From: JAFIEN01 sp051859505 | Lineage (GTDB): Bacteria; Pseudomonadota; Alphaproteobacteria; Rhodobacterales; Rhodobacteraceae | Assembly (NCBI GenBank): GCA_051859505.1 | Contig: JBHYFN010000038.1 | Location: 1 to 34,977 of the forward strand | Length of the DNA stretch: 34,977 nt | Reading direction: 5' to 3' | Part shown: positions 1 through 7,698 of the stretch, piece after piece | How the letters are laid out: the number at the start of each line of letters is the position of its first letter | Numbering within the stretch: the stretch's first letter is position 1 | Made by a program: the position numbers and the translations under genes | The notes under the pieces: generated by a model | What the model was told of the DNA's origin: nothing | Databases searched by the model: none | Seen by the model: only the letters and a program-made list of their open reading frames with translations

Positions 1-172
1 GCGGCGGGGGGGGGGGGGGGGGGGCCCCCCCCACTCCCCCCGGGCGGGGGGGGGGCGCCCCCCCCCCCCGGGCCCTTGCGGGCCTCCCCCCGCGATATTT
101 GGGAACAAAAGAAGAGCCATGCGGGGCGGCAGTGTCCCGGTGCGCCCCTCCGGGCGGCGAGGGGGGGCGCGT
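1..172. other. Non-coding window edge with poly-G/poly-C tracts
   Basis: No supportable gene is present. Bases 1-75 are almost only long G and C runs, unlike normal GC-rich intergenic DNA and similar to the tract beside the N gap near 9231, so I read them as low-quality assembly at a contig or gap edge. Positions 94-111 hold a short AT-richer motif, GATATTTGGGAACAAAAG. From memory, related motifs are common in Rhodobacteraceae spacers. It lies just behind the 3' end of cobA, which is on the minus strand. Confidence 0.5.
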
Positions 173-1024
173 TCAGGCGCTGGCGGATGTGTCACGATGA
201 CCGAGGGGGTCGGGGTCGCGGGGGGCGAGGCCTCTGGCCATGGCCTGCCAGTCGAGCGCCTGGCGCAGGAGCACGTTGCGGCCGATGCAGAGGATCGCCG
301 GCGGCTCGATCCCGCTTGTGGCAATATCGGCGGCGAGGCGGGCGAGGGTGGTTTCGAGCACCTGTTGCGCGGGCGTCGTGGCCTGGGCCACGACGGCCAC
401 GGGCTCGGCCCCCGGGCGGCCCGCGCCGATCAGGCTTTCGGCGATCTGGCCTGCATGTTTCATGCCCATGTAGATCACGATCACCTCGCTCGCGCGGGCG
501 ATGGCGTGCCAGTCGAGCGTGCCGGGGGTCTGGCCGGTCTGGTCATGGCCGGTGACGAAGGTGACGGACTGGTTGACGTCGCGGTGGGTGACGGGGATGC
601 CGGCATAGGCCAGCCCGCCGATCCCGGCCGAGATGCCCGGAATGATGCGGATCGGCACCTGGGCCGTCACCAGCGTCTGCGCCTCTTCGCCGCCGCGGCC
701 GAAGACGAAGGGATCGCCGCCCTTCAGCCGCAGCACGCGCCGCCCCGCCCGGGCCAGTTCGATCAGCCGGAGCGAGATGTCGCGCTGCAGTGGCGAGGGT
801 TTGCCGCCGCGTTTGCCGGCGTGGATCCGTTCGGCCTGGGGCGCCCAGTCGAGGATGCGGGGTTCGACCAGCGCGTCATGGACCACCACATCGGCCTGTC
901 GCAGCGCGTTGAGCGCATGGAGCGTCACCAGCCCCGGGTCGCCCGGCCCCGCGCCGCAGAGCCAGACCCATCCGGGATCGAACCGGGGCCAGTCGCCGGG
1001 GGGAAGGGGGATCGAGTCGCTCAT
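173..1024 (-). CDS. cobA: Uroporphyrinogen-III C-methyltransferase (SUMT)
   Basis: Catalyses the two S-adenosylmethionine-dependent methylations of uroporphyrinogen III at C-2 and C-7 that give precorrin-2, the branch point to cobalamin and siroheme. The 283-residue product is a single SUMT domain without the CysG dehydrogenase/ferrochelatase part. Family motifs are visible: the glycine-rich GAGPGDPGLVT near residues 24-34, RLKGGDPFVFGRGGEE at 99-114, and VTGH at 157-160. I start it at ATG 1024 because GGGAGG precedes it (very closely) and the family motif begins about 20 residues later. The frame stays open for 52 further codons upstream, but that part is arginine/alanine-rich and not family-like. 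It diverges from cbiD across a 97-bp spacer, which fits a shared cobalamin context. Confidence 0.93.
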   Translation of the reverse strand: MSDSIPLPPGDWPRFDPGWVWLCGAGPGDPGLVTLHALNALRQADVVVHDALVEPRILDWAPQAERIHAGKRGGKPSPLQRDISLRLIELARAGRRVLRLKGGDPFVFGRGGEEAQTLVTAQVPIRIIPGISAGIGGLAYAGIPVTHRDVNQSVTFVTGHDQTGQTPGTLDWHAIARASEVIVIYMGMKHAGQIAESLIGAGRPGAEPVAVVAQATTPAQQVLETTLARLAADIATSGIEPPAILCIGRNVLLRQALDWQAMARGLAPRDPDPLGHRDTSASA

Positions 1025-1121
1025 CCTCCCGTTATGGCGCGGTGGCCGGGGGGCGAAAAGAGGCGATGCGACCGATGCTTGCCCATTGGCGGCATGGGCG
1101 GCGGGCGCTATCGTCGCGCCG

Positions 1122-2195
1122 ATGGGACGCGAGGCCGAGAGGGAGTTGCGGCGCGGATGGACGACCGGGGCCTGCGCCACGGCCGCGGTGAAGGCGTCGC
1201 TCGGCGCCCTTTGGGGTGCGGGGTTCCTTGATCCGGTGACGATCCGCCTGCCGCGGGGCGAGGAGCCGTCCTTCCCGCTGGCCTATCGCGCCGCGGGGCA
1301 GGGATGGGCCGAGGCGGGGATCGTCAAGGATGCGGGCGATGATCCCGATGTGACGCATGGCGCGCTGATCGTCGCGCGGGTGGAGGCCTCGGGTGGCGGG
1401 CTGGTGTTTCGCGCGGGCGAGGGGGTGGGGATCGTGACCCGGCCGGGCCTGCCCGTTGCGGTGGGCGAGCCTGCGATCAACCCGGTGCCGCGCGCGATGA
1501 TCGACGAGGTGGTGGCCGAGATGGCGGCGCGGTTCGCCGCGGCGCCGGATATCGTCGTCACCCTCTCGGTGCCCGGGGGGGCGGAGATCGCGAAGAAGAC
1601 CTGGAACCCGCGCCTCGGGATCGAGGGGGGCCTGTCGATCCTTGGCACGACCGGCGTGGTGCGGCCGTTTTCCTGTGCGGCCTGGATCGCCTCGATCCAT
1701 CGCGGCATCGACGTGGCCCGCGCTGCCGGCCTGCCGCATGTGGCGGGCTGCACGGGGGCCACCAGCGAACGTGCGGTGCAGGCGCTGCACGGGCTGCCCG
1801 ATCATGCGATGCTGGACATGGGCGATTTCTTCGGCGGGCTGATCAAGTATCTGCGCCGCCATCCGGTGCCGCGGCTGACCATCGGGGGCGGCATCGGCAA
1901 GCTGGCAAAGCTCGCGCAGGGGGCGATGGATCTGCATTCTGGGCGCTCTCAGGTGGATCTGGCGGAGCTGGCCCGCTGGATGGGCGATCCGCGGCTGGCA
2001 GGGGCCAATACCGCGCTTGGGGCGTTGGAGATCGCGGGGCCGGCGCTGGCGGAGGAGGTGGCGCGCCGGGCGCTGGAGCGGATCCGGGCCGAGGTCGGGG
2101 AGGCAGGGATCGAGGCGGATGTGGTGGTCATCGACCGGGCGGGGGGGATCCTGGCGCGGGCGGGCGCGGGGACGGGACCGGGGGCGGGGGCGTGA
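1122..2195 (+). CDS. cbiD: Cobalt-precorrin-5B C(1)-methyltransferase CbiD
   Basis: CbiD methylates C-1 of the corrin precursor using S-adenosylmethionine. It is the functional counterpart of CobF in other cobalamin pathways. The 357-residue product begins with the family hallmark LRRGWTTGACATAAVKA (from about residue 9) and continues with SVPGGAEIAKKTWNPRLGI, LGTTGVVRPFS and the LTIGGGIGKLAKLAQG segment. The ATG at 1122 is chosen because the hallmark follows it directly; no good Shine-Dalgarno sequence is visible. The stop overlaps the start of cobK by four bases (GTGA), a sign of translational coupling. The C-terminus ends in a short Gly/Ala-rich tail. Confidence 0.93.
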   Translation: MGREAERELRRGWTTGACATAAVKASLGALWGAGFLDPVTIRLPRGEEPSFPLAYRAAGQGWAEAGIVKDAGDDPDVTHGALIVARVEASGGGLVFRAGEGVGIVTRPGLPVAVGEPAINPVPRAMIDEVVAEMAARFAAAPDIVVTLSVPGGAEIAKKTWNPRLGIEGGLSILGTTGVVRPFSCAAWIASIHRGIDVARAAGLPHVAGCTGATSERAVQALHGLPDHAMLDMGDFFGGLIKYLRRHPVPRLTIGGGIGKLAKLAQGAMDLHSGRSQVDLAELARWMGDPRLAGANTALGALEIAGPALAEEVARRALERIRAEVGEAGIEADVVVIDRAGGILARAGAGTGPGAGA

Positions 2196-2938
2196 CCCTG
2201 CTGCTGCTGGCGGGGACGGGCGAGGCGCGGGTTCTCGCGGATCGGCTGGCGGAGGAGGGGGTTGCGGCTCTGGCCTCGCTCGCCGGTGCGGTGCGGGCGC
2301 CGAAAGCGCTGCCGCTGCGGACCCGGATCGGCGGGTTCGGCGGGGCCGAGGGGTTTCGCGCGGTGCTGCGCGACGAAGGCATCACGGCGGTGATCGACGC
2401 GACCCATCCTTTCGCCGACCGGATCACCGCCCGCAGCTTTGCCCTGTGCCGCGCGGCCGGGATCCCCTTTCTGCGGCTGGAGCGGCCGGGCTGGGCGGCC
2501 GAACCCGGCTGGATCACCGTCGGGATGGAGGCGGCGGCGGCAGAGCTTGCCGCCCGCGCAGCACCCGGTGCCGGGGTGTTCCTGGCCACGGGGCGGCAGT
2601 CGATGCCGCAATTCGCGGGGCTTGCGGGATATCGCCTTTTCGTCCGGGTCGTCGATCCGCCTGTCGGACCCTGCCCGCTTTCGGGCGGGGAATGGGTCGT
2701 GGGGCGGCCGCCCTTCGATCTGGCCAGCGAATGCGCCCTGTTCGAGCGGCTGGGGATCGACTGGCTGGTGGTCAAGGATTCGGGCGGGCGTGAGAACCGC
2801 GCCAAGCTTGAGGCCGCGCGCCAGAGGGGGGCTGCGGTCCTGATGATCCGCCGCCCGCCCGCGCCCGAGGGGATGGAGCGGGTCGGGGAGGTCGAGGCGG
2901 CGCTCGCATGGCTGCGGGGCAGGGGGTTTCTGCCATGA
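2192..2938 (+). CDS. cobK: Precorrin-6A reductase CobK/CbiJ
   Basis: NAD(P)H-dependent reductase that reduces the precorrin-6A macrocycle in cobalamin synthesis. The 248-residue product opens with LLLLAGTGEARVLADRL, the nucleotide-binding start typical of the family, and carries IDATHPFADRITARS near residues 69-83 and a C-terminal VVKDSGGRENRAKLEAAR segment. The start is GTG 2192, overlapping the cbiD stop in a GTGA arrangement, so the two are almost certainly cotranslated. CbiD and CobK act within the same stretch of the pathway, which supports both calls. Confidence 0.92.
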   Translation: MTLLLLAGTGEARVLADRLAEEGVAALASLAGAVRAPKALPLRTRIGGFGGAEGFRAVLRDEGITAVIDATHPFADRITARSFALCRAAGIPFLRLERPGWAAEPGWITVGMEAAAAELAARAAPGAGVFLATGRQSMPQFAGLAGYRLFVRVVDPPVGPCPLSGGEWVVGRPPFDLASECALFERLGIDWLVVKDSGGRENRAKLEAARQRGAAVLMIRRPPAPEGMERVGEVEAALAWLRGRGFLP

Positions 2939-2945
2939 GGCCGGG

Positions 2946-3578
2946 ATGAGCGTCGGGCGGATCATCCGGGGCGAGGCCTGTCTGGCCGAGGGCGCGGACT
3001 GGCTGGTCGCGCGCGAGCCGCGCTTTGCGCCGGTGCTGGCCTCGGGGCGGCCGATCCCGTTGCGCCTGCGCCCCGATGGCTTTGCCGAGCTTCTCTGGGC
3101 GATCGTCGGCCAGCAGGTCAGCATTGCGTCTGCCGCGGCGATCCGGGCGCGGCTCGAGGCGGCCGGGATGGTCAGCGAGGCGGCGATCGGGGCCGCGGAC
3201 GAGGCCGAGCTGCGCGCGCTGGGCCTGTCGCGGCAGAAGGCGCGCTATGCCGCGGCGCTGGCCGCCGCGCGGATCGACTATGCCGCCCTGCGCGACCTGC
3301 CCGATGCCGAGGTGGTGGCCCGCCTTGTCGCGGTGCCCGGGATCGGGCCCTGGACGGCCGAGGTCTATGCCATGTTCAGCCTGGGCCGGGCCGATGTCTT
3401 TGCCCCCGGCGATCTGGCCCTGCAGGAGGCCGCCCGGCGCCTGTTCGACCTGCCCGAGCGCCCGCCCGAGCGGGCCTTGCGCGCCATGGCGGCGGAATGG
3501 TCGCCCTGGCGGGCGGTGGCGGCGCGGATGCTTTGGGTCTGGTACCGGGTCGAGGCGGGGCGCGAGGGGGTTGGATGA
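2946..3578 (+). CDS. DNA-3-methyladenine glycosylase II (AlkA-like, HhH-GPD)
   Basis: Base-excision repair glycosylase expected to remove alkylated purines from DNA. The 210-residue protein is a compact HhH-GPD domain. It has LLWAIVGQQVSIASA at 49-63, the helix-hairpin-helix VPGIGPWTAEVYAMF at 130-144, and the catalytic aspartate D156 in FAPGDLALQ. It lacks the N-terminal domain of E. coli AlkA, which is usual for the short bacterial versions. It lies 7 bp after cobK and overlaps the next gene through ATGA, so it is part of the same transcript although unrelated to cobalamin synthesis. Confidence 0.9.
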   Translation: MSVGRIIRGEACLAEGADWLVAREPRFAPVLASGRPIPLRLRPDGFAELLWAIVGQQVSIASAAAIRARLEAAGMVSEAAIGAADEAELRALGLSRQKARYAAALAAARIDYAALRDLPDAEVVARLVAVPGIGPWTAEVYAMFSLGRADVFAPGDLALQEAARRLFDLPERPPERALRAMAAEWSPWRAVAARMLWVWYRVEAGREGVG

Positions 3579-4558
3579 GGCCCGGTTCGACGAGGGATGA
3601 GGCCGGAGGCCGGTCAGAGCGGGGGCAGGGCGTGGATCACAAGACCTTTCTGGCGCAGGTGCCGGCGGCGGATCGCGCCGCGCTGACCGCGCGCAGCGAC
3701 GGGCCGGCGCTTTGGCATCTGGCTGGGCATCTGGGGGCGATCGGCCTTTGCAGCGCCGGGATCGCCGCGCAGGTGCCGTTCTGGGGGCTGCTTCTGCCGG
3801 TGCAGGGGGTGCTGATCGTGTTCCTCTTCACGCTGGAACATGAATGCACCCATCAGACGCCCTTCGCCTCCACCCGGCTGAACGAGGCGCTGGGCCATCT
3901 GACGGGTTTCCTTCTGCTTCTGCCCTTCCTCTGGTTTCGCTATTTCCACCTTGCCCATCATCGCCACACCAACCTGCCCGGCCTCGACCCCGAGCTTGAC
4001 GCGCCCAAGCCTGCGACCCTTCGCCAGTGGCTTTGGCATGTGTCGGGGCTGCCCTACTGGGCCGGGCAGGCGGCGCTGATCTGGCGGCTTGCGCGCGGGC
4101 ACGAGCGGCCGGACTGGCTGCCCGAGGGTGCGCGGGCGCGTGCGATGCGCGAGGCGCGGGGGATGCTCGTGCTTTACGCGCTGGCCGGGATCGGCCTGCT
4201 TGCCTCGCCGCTGCTGCTCTGGCTCTGGATCCTGCCGGTGCTTCTGGGGCAGCCCGCCTTGCGGCTTTACCTTCTGGCCGAACACGGCGATTGTCCGGCG
4301 GTGGCCGACATGTTCCTCAACACCCGCACGACCTTTACCACCCGGCTGATGCGGGCGCTGGCCTGGAACATGCCCTATCACACCGAACACCACGTCTGGC
4401 CCGCCGTGCCCTTTCACCGCCTGCCGGCGCTGCATCTGCGGATGCGGGCACATCTGGGGGTGACGGCCGAAGGCTATGGCGCCTTCACGCGGGCCTATCT
4501 CTCGCGCCTTGCCGCGCCTGGGCAAAGCGCGCCCCCTGCAGAAAGGACTGATACATGA
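3575..4558 (+). CDS. Membrane fatty-acid desaturase-type di-iron enzyme
   Basis: An integral membrane protein of the fatty acid desaturase superfamily, predicted to introduce a double bond or hydroxyl group into a lipid-type substrate; the substrate is not readable from the sequence. The three histidine clusters of the di-iron site are present: HECTHQ, HLAHHRHT and HTEHHVWP, separated by hydrophobic segments. ATG 3575 overlaps the glycosylase stop as ATGA. An alternative start is GTG 3632, which begins VDHKTFLAQV, looks more family-like and would shorten the product by 19 residues, since the first 19 are low-complexity. It overlaps the downstream esterase by ATGA. A second, unrelated-looking desaturase lies at 11558-12556. 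Confidence 0.85.
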   Translation: MRPGSTRDEAGGRSERGQGVDHKTFLAQVPAADRAALTARSDGPALWHLAGHLGAIGLCSAGIAAQVPFWGLLLPVQGVLIVFLFTLEHECTHQTPFASTRLNEALGHLTGFLLLLPFLWFRYFHLAHHRHTNLPGLDPELDAPKPATLRQWLWHVSGLPYWAGQAALIWRLARGHERPDWLPEGARARAMREARGMLVLYALAGIGLLASPLLLWLWILPVLLGQPALRLYLLAEHGDCPAVADMFLNTRTTFTTRLMRALAWNMPYHTEHHVWPAVPFHRLPALHLRMRAHLGVTAEGYGAFTRAYLSRLAAPGQSAPPAERTDT

Positions 4559-5223
4559 CCCGCGCACTCGTCACCGACCGCCGCGAGCCCGCCTCGGGCG
4601 AGACGCGCTCTGCCGTCGTCTTTCTGCATGGCTATGGGGCGAATGGCGCCGATCTTCTGGGCCTGGCCGAGCCGCTGGCCCCGCATCTGCCCGATACGCT
4701 GTTTCTGGCCCCCGATGCGCCCGAACATTGCGCCGGCGCGCCGATGGGGTTCCAGTGGTTCCCGATCCCCTGGATCGACGGCTCCTCGCCCGAAGAGCAG
4801 GAGGCGGGGCTTCTGCGCGCGGCCGAGGATCTGCAGGCCTTCCTTGACGGGGTGATGGTCGACGAGGATCTTCTGCCCGAACAGGTGGCGCTCTTCGGCT
4901 TCAGCCAGGGCACGATGATGGCGCTGCATGTCGCCCCCCGGCGCGAGGATCCGGTCGCCGCCGTGGTGGCCTTTTCGGGCCGCCTCCTGATGCCCGAGGC
5001 GCTGGGCGAGGCGACGCTTTGCCGCCCGCCCGTTCTTTTCGTGCATGGCGATGCCGATGATGTGGTTCCGGTGCAGTCGCTGCCCGAGGCGGCCGAGGCG
5101 CTGCAGGAGGCGGGCTGGTCCGAGGTCTATGCCCATGTGATGAAGGGCACCGGCCACGGCATCGCGCCCGACGGGCTTTCCGTGGCGCTGGCCTTTCTGC
5201 GCGAAAGGCTGGGGGCGGCCTGA
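4555..5223 (+). CDS. Phospholipase/carboxylesterase, alpha/beta hydrolase
   Basis: A 222-residue serine hydrolase of the phospholipase/carboxylesterase family (PF02230 type), cytosolic because no signal peptide is seen. The oxyanion-hole motif VVFLHGYGANG lies at 21-31, the nucleophile Ser117 in LFGFSQGTMM, the likely acid Asp168 in HGDADDVVP and the likely base His201 in GTGHGIAPDG. It is the last gene of the overlapping cbiD-cobK-glycosylase-desaturase-esterase cluster (ATGA with the desaturase). Pairing with the desaturase may point to lipid metabolism, but that is inference. A short direct repeat spans its stop codon. Confidence 0.9.
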   Translation: MTRALVTDRREPASGETRSAVVFLHGYGANGADLLGLAEPLAPHLPDTLFLAPDAPEHCAGAPMGFQWFPIPWIDGSSPEEQEAGLLRAAEDLQAFLDGVMVDEDLLPEQVALFGFSQGTMMALHVAPRREDPVAAVVAFSGRLLMPEALGEATLCRPPVLFVHGDADDVVPVQSLPEAAEALQEAGWSEVYAHVMKGTGHGIAPDGLSVALAFLRERLGAA

Positions 5224-5261
5224 GGGGGGACTGAGGGCGGCCTGAGGGCCTCTGGGCGGCC
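5213..5261. repeat. Short direct repeat spanning the esterase stop codon
   Basis: GGGCGGCCTGAGGG occurs at 5213-5226 and again at 5235-5248, with a partial third copy GGGCGGCC at 5254-5261. The first copy contains the last codons and the TGA of the esterase gene, so the duplication copied coding sequence and stop into the spacer. Confidence 0.7.
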
Positions 5262-5401
5262 GGGTCCGGCGGTCGCCGCAGGGCTGGCCGAGGGCTGTCC
5301 AACCCCCGTTGCCTCTCCTCTCCTCCCCCGTCACTCCCTCCTGTCACGCCCCTGTCATGCCGGCGCGCTAGCCCTGCGACAAACGCAACAGGATGTTGGG
5401 C

Positions 5402-5429
5402 TTGTCAGGGAAAAACCGCCATATATAGT
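5402..5429 (+). promoter_or_regulatory. Predicted sigma-70 type promoter for the HNH gene
   Basis: TTGTCA at 5402-5407 and TATAGT at 5424-5429 are separated by 16 bp, in the most AT-rich part of the 5224-5506 spacer and 77 bp upstream of the HNH start. It is the best promoter-like match I see in the window. The rest of the spacer holds only the short repeat after the esterase stop. Confidence 0.55.
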
Positions 5430-5506
5430 CCCTGCCAAGGGGATGGCAGGTCCGCCCTGCGCCCCCGACCGGACTGCCTGACGGCAAGAGAGCGAAGGAG
5501 CGGCCG

Positions 5507-6091
5507 ATGGAGATGGATTTCAGAACGGGGTTCGTGCGCGATCCTGCGGGGCTGCGGCAGAATCCGGCGCTGGTCCTGAATGCCGATTACCGGCCGCTGT
5601 CCTATTATCCGCTCTCGCTCTGGCCCTGGCAGGAGGCGGTCAAGGCGGTCTGGCTCGACCGGGTGGATATCGTGGCCGAATATGACGAGGTGGCCCGAAG
5701 TCCCTCGACCACGATCCGGATCCCTTCGGTGGTCGTGCTCAAGGATTACGTCAAACCCCAGAAGCGCGTGGCCTTCACGCGCTTCAATCTTTTTCTGCGC
5801 GACGAATTCGCGTGCCAGTATTGCGGCGCAAAGGGCGATCTGACCTTCGATCACGTCGTGCCGCGGGCGCGCGGCGGCATCACCTCGTGGGAGAATGTGG
5901 TCGCGGCCTGTTCCTCGTGCAATCTGCACAAGGGCTCGCGGTCGCTGCGCCAGTCGGGCCTGTCGCTGCGCCGCGCGCCGCGCCGGCCGGGGGCCGAGGA
6001 GCTGCGCAACATGGGGCGGCGCTTTCCGCCCAACCATCTGCATGAAAGCTGGGTCGATTATCTCTACTGGGATGCCGAGCTTGACGCCTGA
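5507..6091 (+). CDS. HNH endonuclease family protein
   Basis: A 194-residue HNH nuclease-fold protein. Two zinc-knuckle cysteine pairs are visible, CQYCG (C103, C106) and CSSCN (C135, C138), bracketing the metal-site FDHVVPRARGG at 114-124 with D115-H116, then N130 and the ACSSCNLHKG end of the motif. The N-terminal 90 residues (ALVLNADYRPLSYYPLSLWP) are typical of stand-alone chromosomal HNH proteins in this group; I have no specific function for them. AAGGAG at 5495-5500 is six bases before the ATG. It is not next to a restriction system, phage genes or an intron, so a mobile-element role is unlikely here. Confidence 0.88.
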   Translation: MEMDFRTGFVRDPAGLRQNPALVLNADYRPLSYYPLSLWPWQEAVKAVWLDRVDIVAEYDEVARSPSTTIRIPSVVVLKDYVKPQKRVAFTRFNLFLRDEFACQYCGAKGDLTFDHVVPRARGGITSWENVVAACSSCNLHKGSRSLRQSGLSLRRAPRRPGAEELRNMGRRFPPNHLHESWVDYLYWDAELDA

Positions 6092-6157
6092 GGCGTTAGG
6101 AGGATCTTCACGGAGCCCGGTCCAGTCTTTGCCGACCACGGCAAGGGCGAATCGGAC

Positions 6158-7402
6158 ATGGGCGAACTGGGCGAATTCTTCACCGAGGCGGGCGCGGCGG
6201 GGGGCGACATCGTCGATACCGCGCTGGAAACGGTGCGGCGGCATCTAGGGATGGACGTGGCCTATCTGTCCGAGATCGTCGGCGAGGAGTCGGTCTTTCG
6301 CGCGGTCTCTGCCCCCGGATTCGAGGCGCTGGTCAAGCCGGGCGATGTGATGCCGCTCGACTATGTCTATTGCCGGCACATCCTTGAAGGCCGCCTGCCG
6401 AAGCTGATCCGGGATACGGCCGAGGATCCCTTCGCCCTGACGCTTCCGGTCACCCGCGATGTGCCGATCGGCAGCCATGTCTCGGTCCCGGTGCGGCGGG
6501 CGGACGGGTCGGTCTATGGCATGTTCTGCTGCCTCTCGCCCCGCCCCAATCCCACATTGACCGACCGCGACCTCGAGGTGATGGAACTTTTCGCCAGCAT
6601 TTCCGCGCGCGAGGTGAATTCGGGCCTGGCCGCCCGCGCCCGACGCGAACGGATCCTGACCGAGATCCGCTCGGTACTGGAAACCGGCGCCTTCCGGCTG
6701 GTGCTGCAACCGATCTGCGATCTTGCCTCGCGCCGCGTGACCGGGTTCGAGGTGCTGACCCGCTTTGACGCCACGCCCTATCGCACGCCCGACATCTGGT
6801 TCGCCGAAGCGGCCGAGGTGGGCCTTGGAGAGGATCTCGAATGCGCGGTGCTGGCGCGGGCGGTGGGGCTGCTCGACCGGCTGCCGGGGGATGTCTATCT
6901 CTCGCTCAACGCCTCGCCCGCGACCGTCGCCAGCGGCGGGTTCGCCCGCGCGATCGAGGGGGCCGACAGCCGCAGGCTGCTTCTGGAGGTGACGGAACAG
7001 GCCATGGTCGAGGATCATGACCGCATGACCTTTGCCATCGACAGCCTGCGCGAGGCGGGGGTGCGGATCGCGGTGGACGATGCCGGGGCGGGCTATGCCG
7101 GCCTGCAGCAGATCCTGCGCCTGCGCCCCGATGTCATCAAGCTCGACATGTCGCTGACCCGCGACATCCATATCGACGCGGCCCGCGCCTCTCTCGCGCA
7201 GGCGCTGTCCTTCTTTGCGGGGCGGACCCGGGCGGTGATCGTGGCCGAGGGGATCGAGCGCGAAGAGGAACTGGTCGTGCTGCGCGACCTTGGCGTGGAA
7301 CTGGGGCAGGGCTGGCTTCTGGGCAAGCCCGAACCGATAGAGACCGCGGAAGAGCGGATCGGCCCGCGCCAGTCGCCCGACCCGGTCAAGGAGGCCGGCT
7401 AG
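6158..7402 (+). CDS. GAF-EAL protein, predicted cyclic di-GMP phosphodiesterase
   Basis: A 414-residue cytosolic signalling protein. Residues about 15-155 form a GAF-type sensor domain (PLDYVYCRHILEGRLPKLIRD, then IGSHVSVPVRRADGSVYGMFCC). Residues about 165-395 form an EAL domain that should hydrolyse cyclic di-GMP to pGpG. The signature reads EVL rather than EAL, but the catalytic set appears intact: E198, N251, E277, D307-D308 in VDDAGAGYAG, K328, E364 in VAEGIE and Q384. No transmembrane segment is seen. ATG 6158 has no clear ribosome binding site, whereas a perfect AGGAGG lies 54 bp upstream with the frame open, so the true start may be upstream and non-canonical. Confidence 0.88.
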   Translation: MGELGEFFTEAGAAGGDIVDTALETVRRHLGMDVAYLSEIVGEESVFRAVSAPGFEALVKPGDVMPLDYVYCRHILEGRLPKLIRDTAEDPFALTLPVTRDVPIGSHVSVPVRRADGSVYGMFCCLSPRPNPTLTDRDLEVMELFASISAREVNSGLAARARRERILTEIRSVLETGAFRLVLQPICDLASRRVTGFEVLTRFDATPYRTPDIWFAEAAEVGLGEDLECAVLARAVGLLDRLPGDVYLSLNASPATVASGGFARAIEGADSRRLLLEVTEQAMVEDHDRMTFAIDSLREAGVRIAVDDAGAGYAGLQQILRLRPDVIKLDMSLTRDIHIDAARASLAQALSFFAGRTRAVIVAEGIEREEELVVLRDLGVELGQGWLLGKPEPIETAEERIGPRQSPDPVKEAG

Positions 7403-7411
7403 GGCGGGCTG

Positions 7412-7520
7412 TTCGGGCGGACTGGTCGGGCGGATTCTGCGGGGTGGATCGTTCGGGTGGACTGAGCGGCCGGGCAGGGTGGCCTGAGCGGTCAGGCGGA
7501 GCTGGCGGACTGAGCTTTCA
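7412..7520. repeat. Degenerate direct repeats behind the EAL gene
   Basis: Variants of TTCGGGCGGACTG recur near 7412 and 7452, with a third, more decayed GGCGGACTG near 7505, interleaved with CGGGCGG and GAGCGG words. Further down the same spacer GTCAGGC occurs four times (about 7490, 7600, 7610 and 7627). The 7403-7698 spacer holds no gene that I can support; the frame running into zwf from 7444 is open only because of this repetitive GC-rich sequence. Confidence 0.5.
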
Positions 7521-7667
7521 GGCGGGGGGGCAGGCTGAGCGGGCGGGGTGGCGCCGGGTCGTCGGCTGTTGCTTCGGGCTTTGCGGATCGGCCGAATCCG
7601 GTCAGGCTGCGTCAGGCGCGCGCTCCGTCAGGCTGGACTTTCGCCGGGCGGGTCGATACGACCGCGC

Positions 7668-7681
7668 TGATAGCGCTAACA
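7668..7681. promoter_or_regulatory. LacI-family operator-like palindrome upstream of zwf
   Basis: TGATAGCGCTAACA is a near-perfect 14-bp palindrome, one mismatch away from TGTTAGCGCTAACA, the classic shape of a LacI-family operator with its central CG. It ends 17 bp before the zwf ATG, so a bound repressor would block transcription or initiation of zwf-pgl-pgi. A weak promoter-like pair (CTGGAC 7633-7638, GATACG 7655-7660) lies just upstream. No LacI-family gene is present in this window. Confidence 0.6.
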
Positions 7682-7698
7682 GTCACCGGCGGTTCCTC

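Noticed and set aside
1025..1121. Possible cobalamin riboswitch between cobA and cbiD
   Set aside because: The 97-bp spacer is too short and lacks the B12-box type sequence; nothing supports it.
633..1121. Long open frame upstream of cbiD, antisense to cobA
   Set aside because: GC-rich shadow of cobA; the CbiD hallmark starts right after ATG 1122.
119..1231. 370-codon open frame opposite cobA
   Set aside because: Overlaps the whole of cobA in antisense, has no recognisable domain and shows shadow-type composition.
5507..6091. HNH gene as part of a restriction, homing or phage system
   Set aside because: No methyltransferase, intron, terminase or integrase genes nearby; composition matches the surroundings.
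7444..7698. 85-codon N-terminal extension of zwf
   Set aside because: It is translated repeat sequence (Gly/Ser/Arg-rich) and crosses the operator; the family N-terminus begins at ATG 7699.
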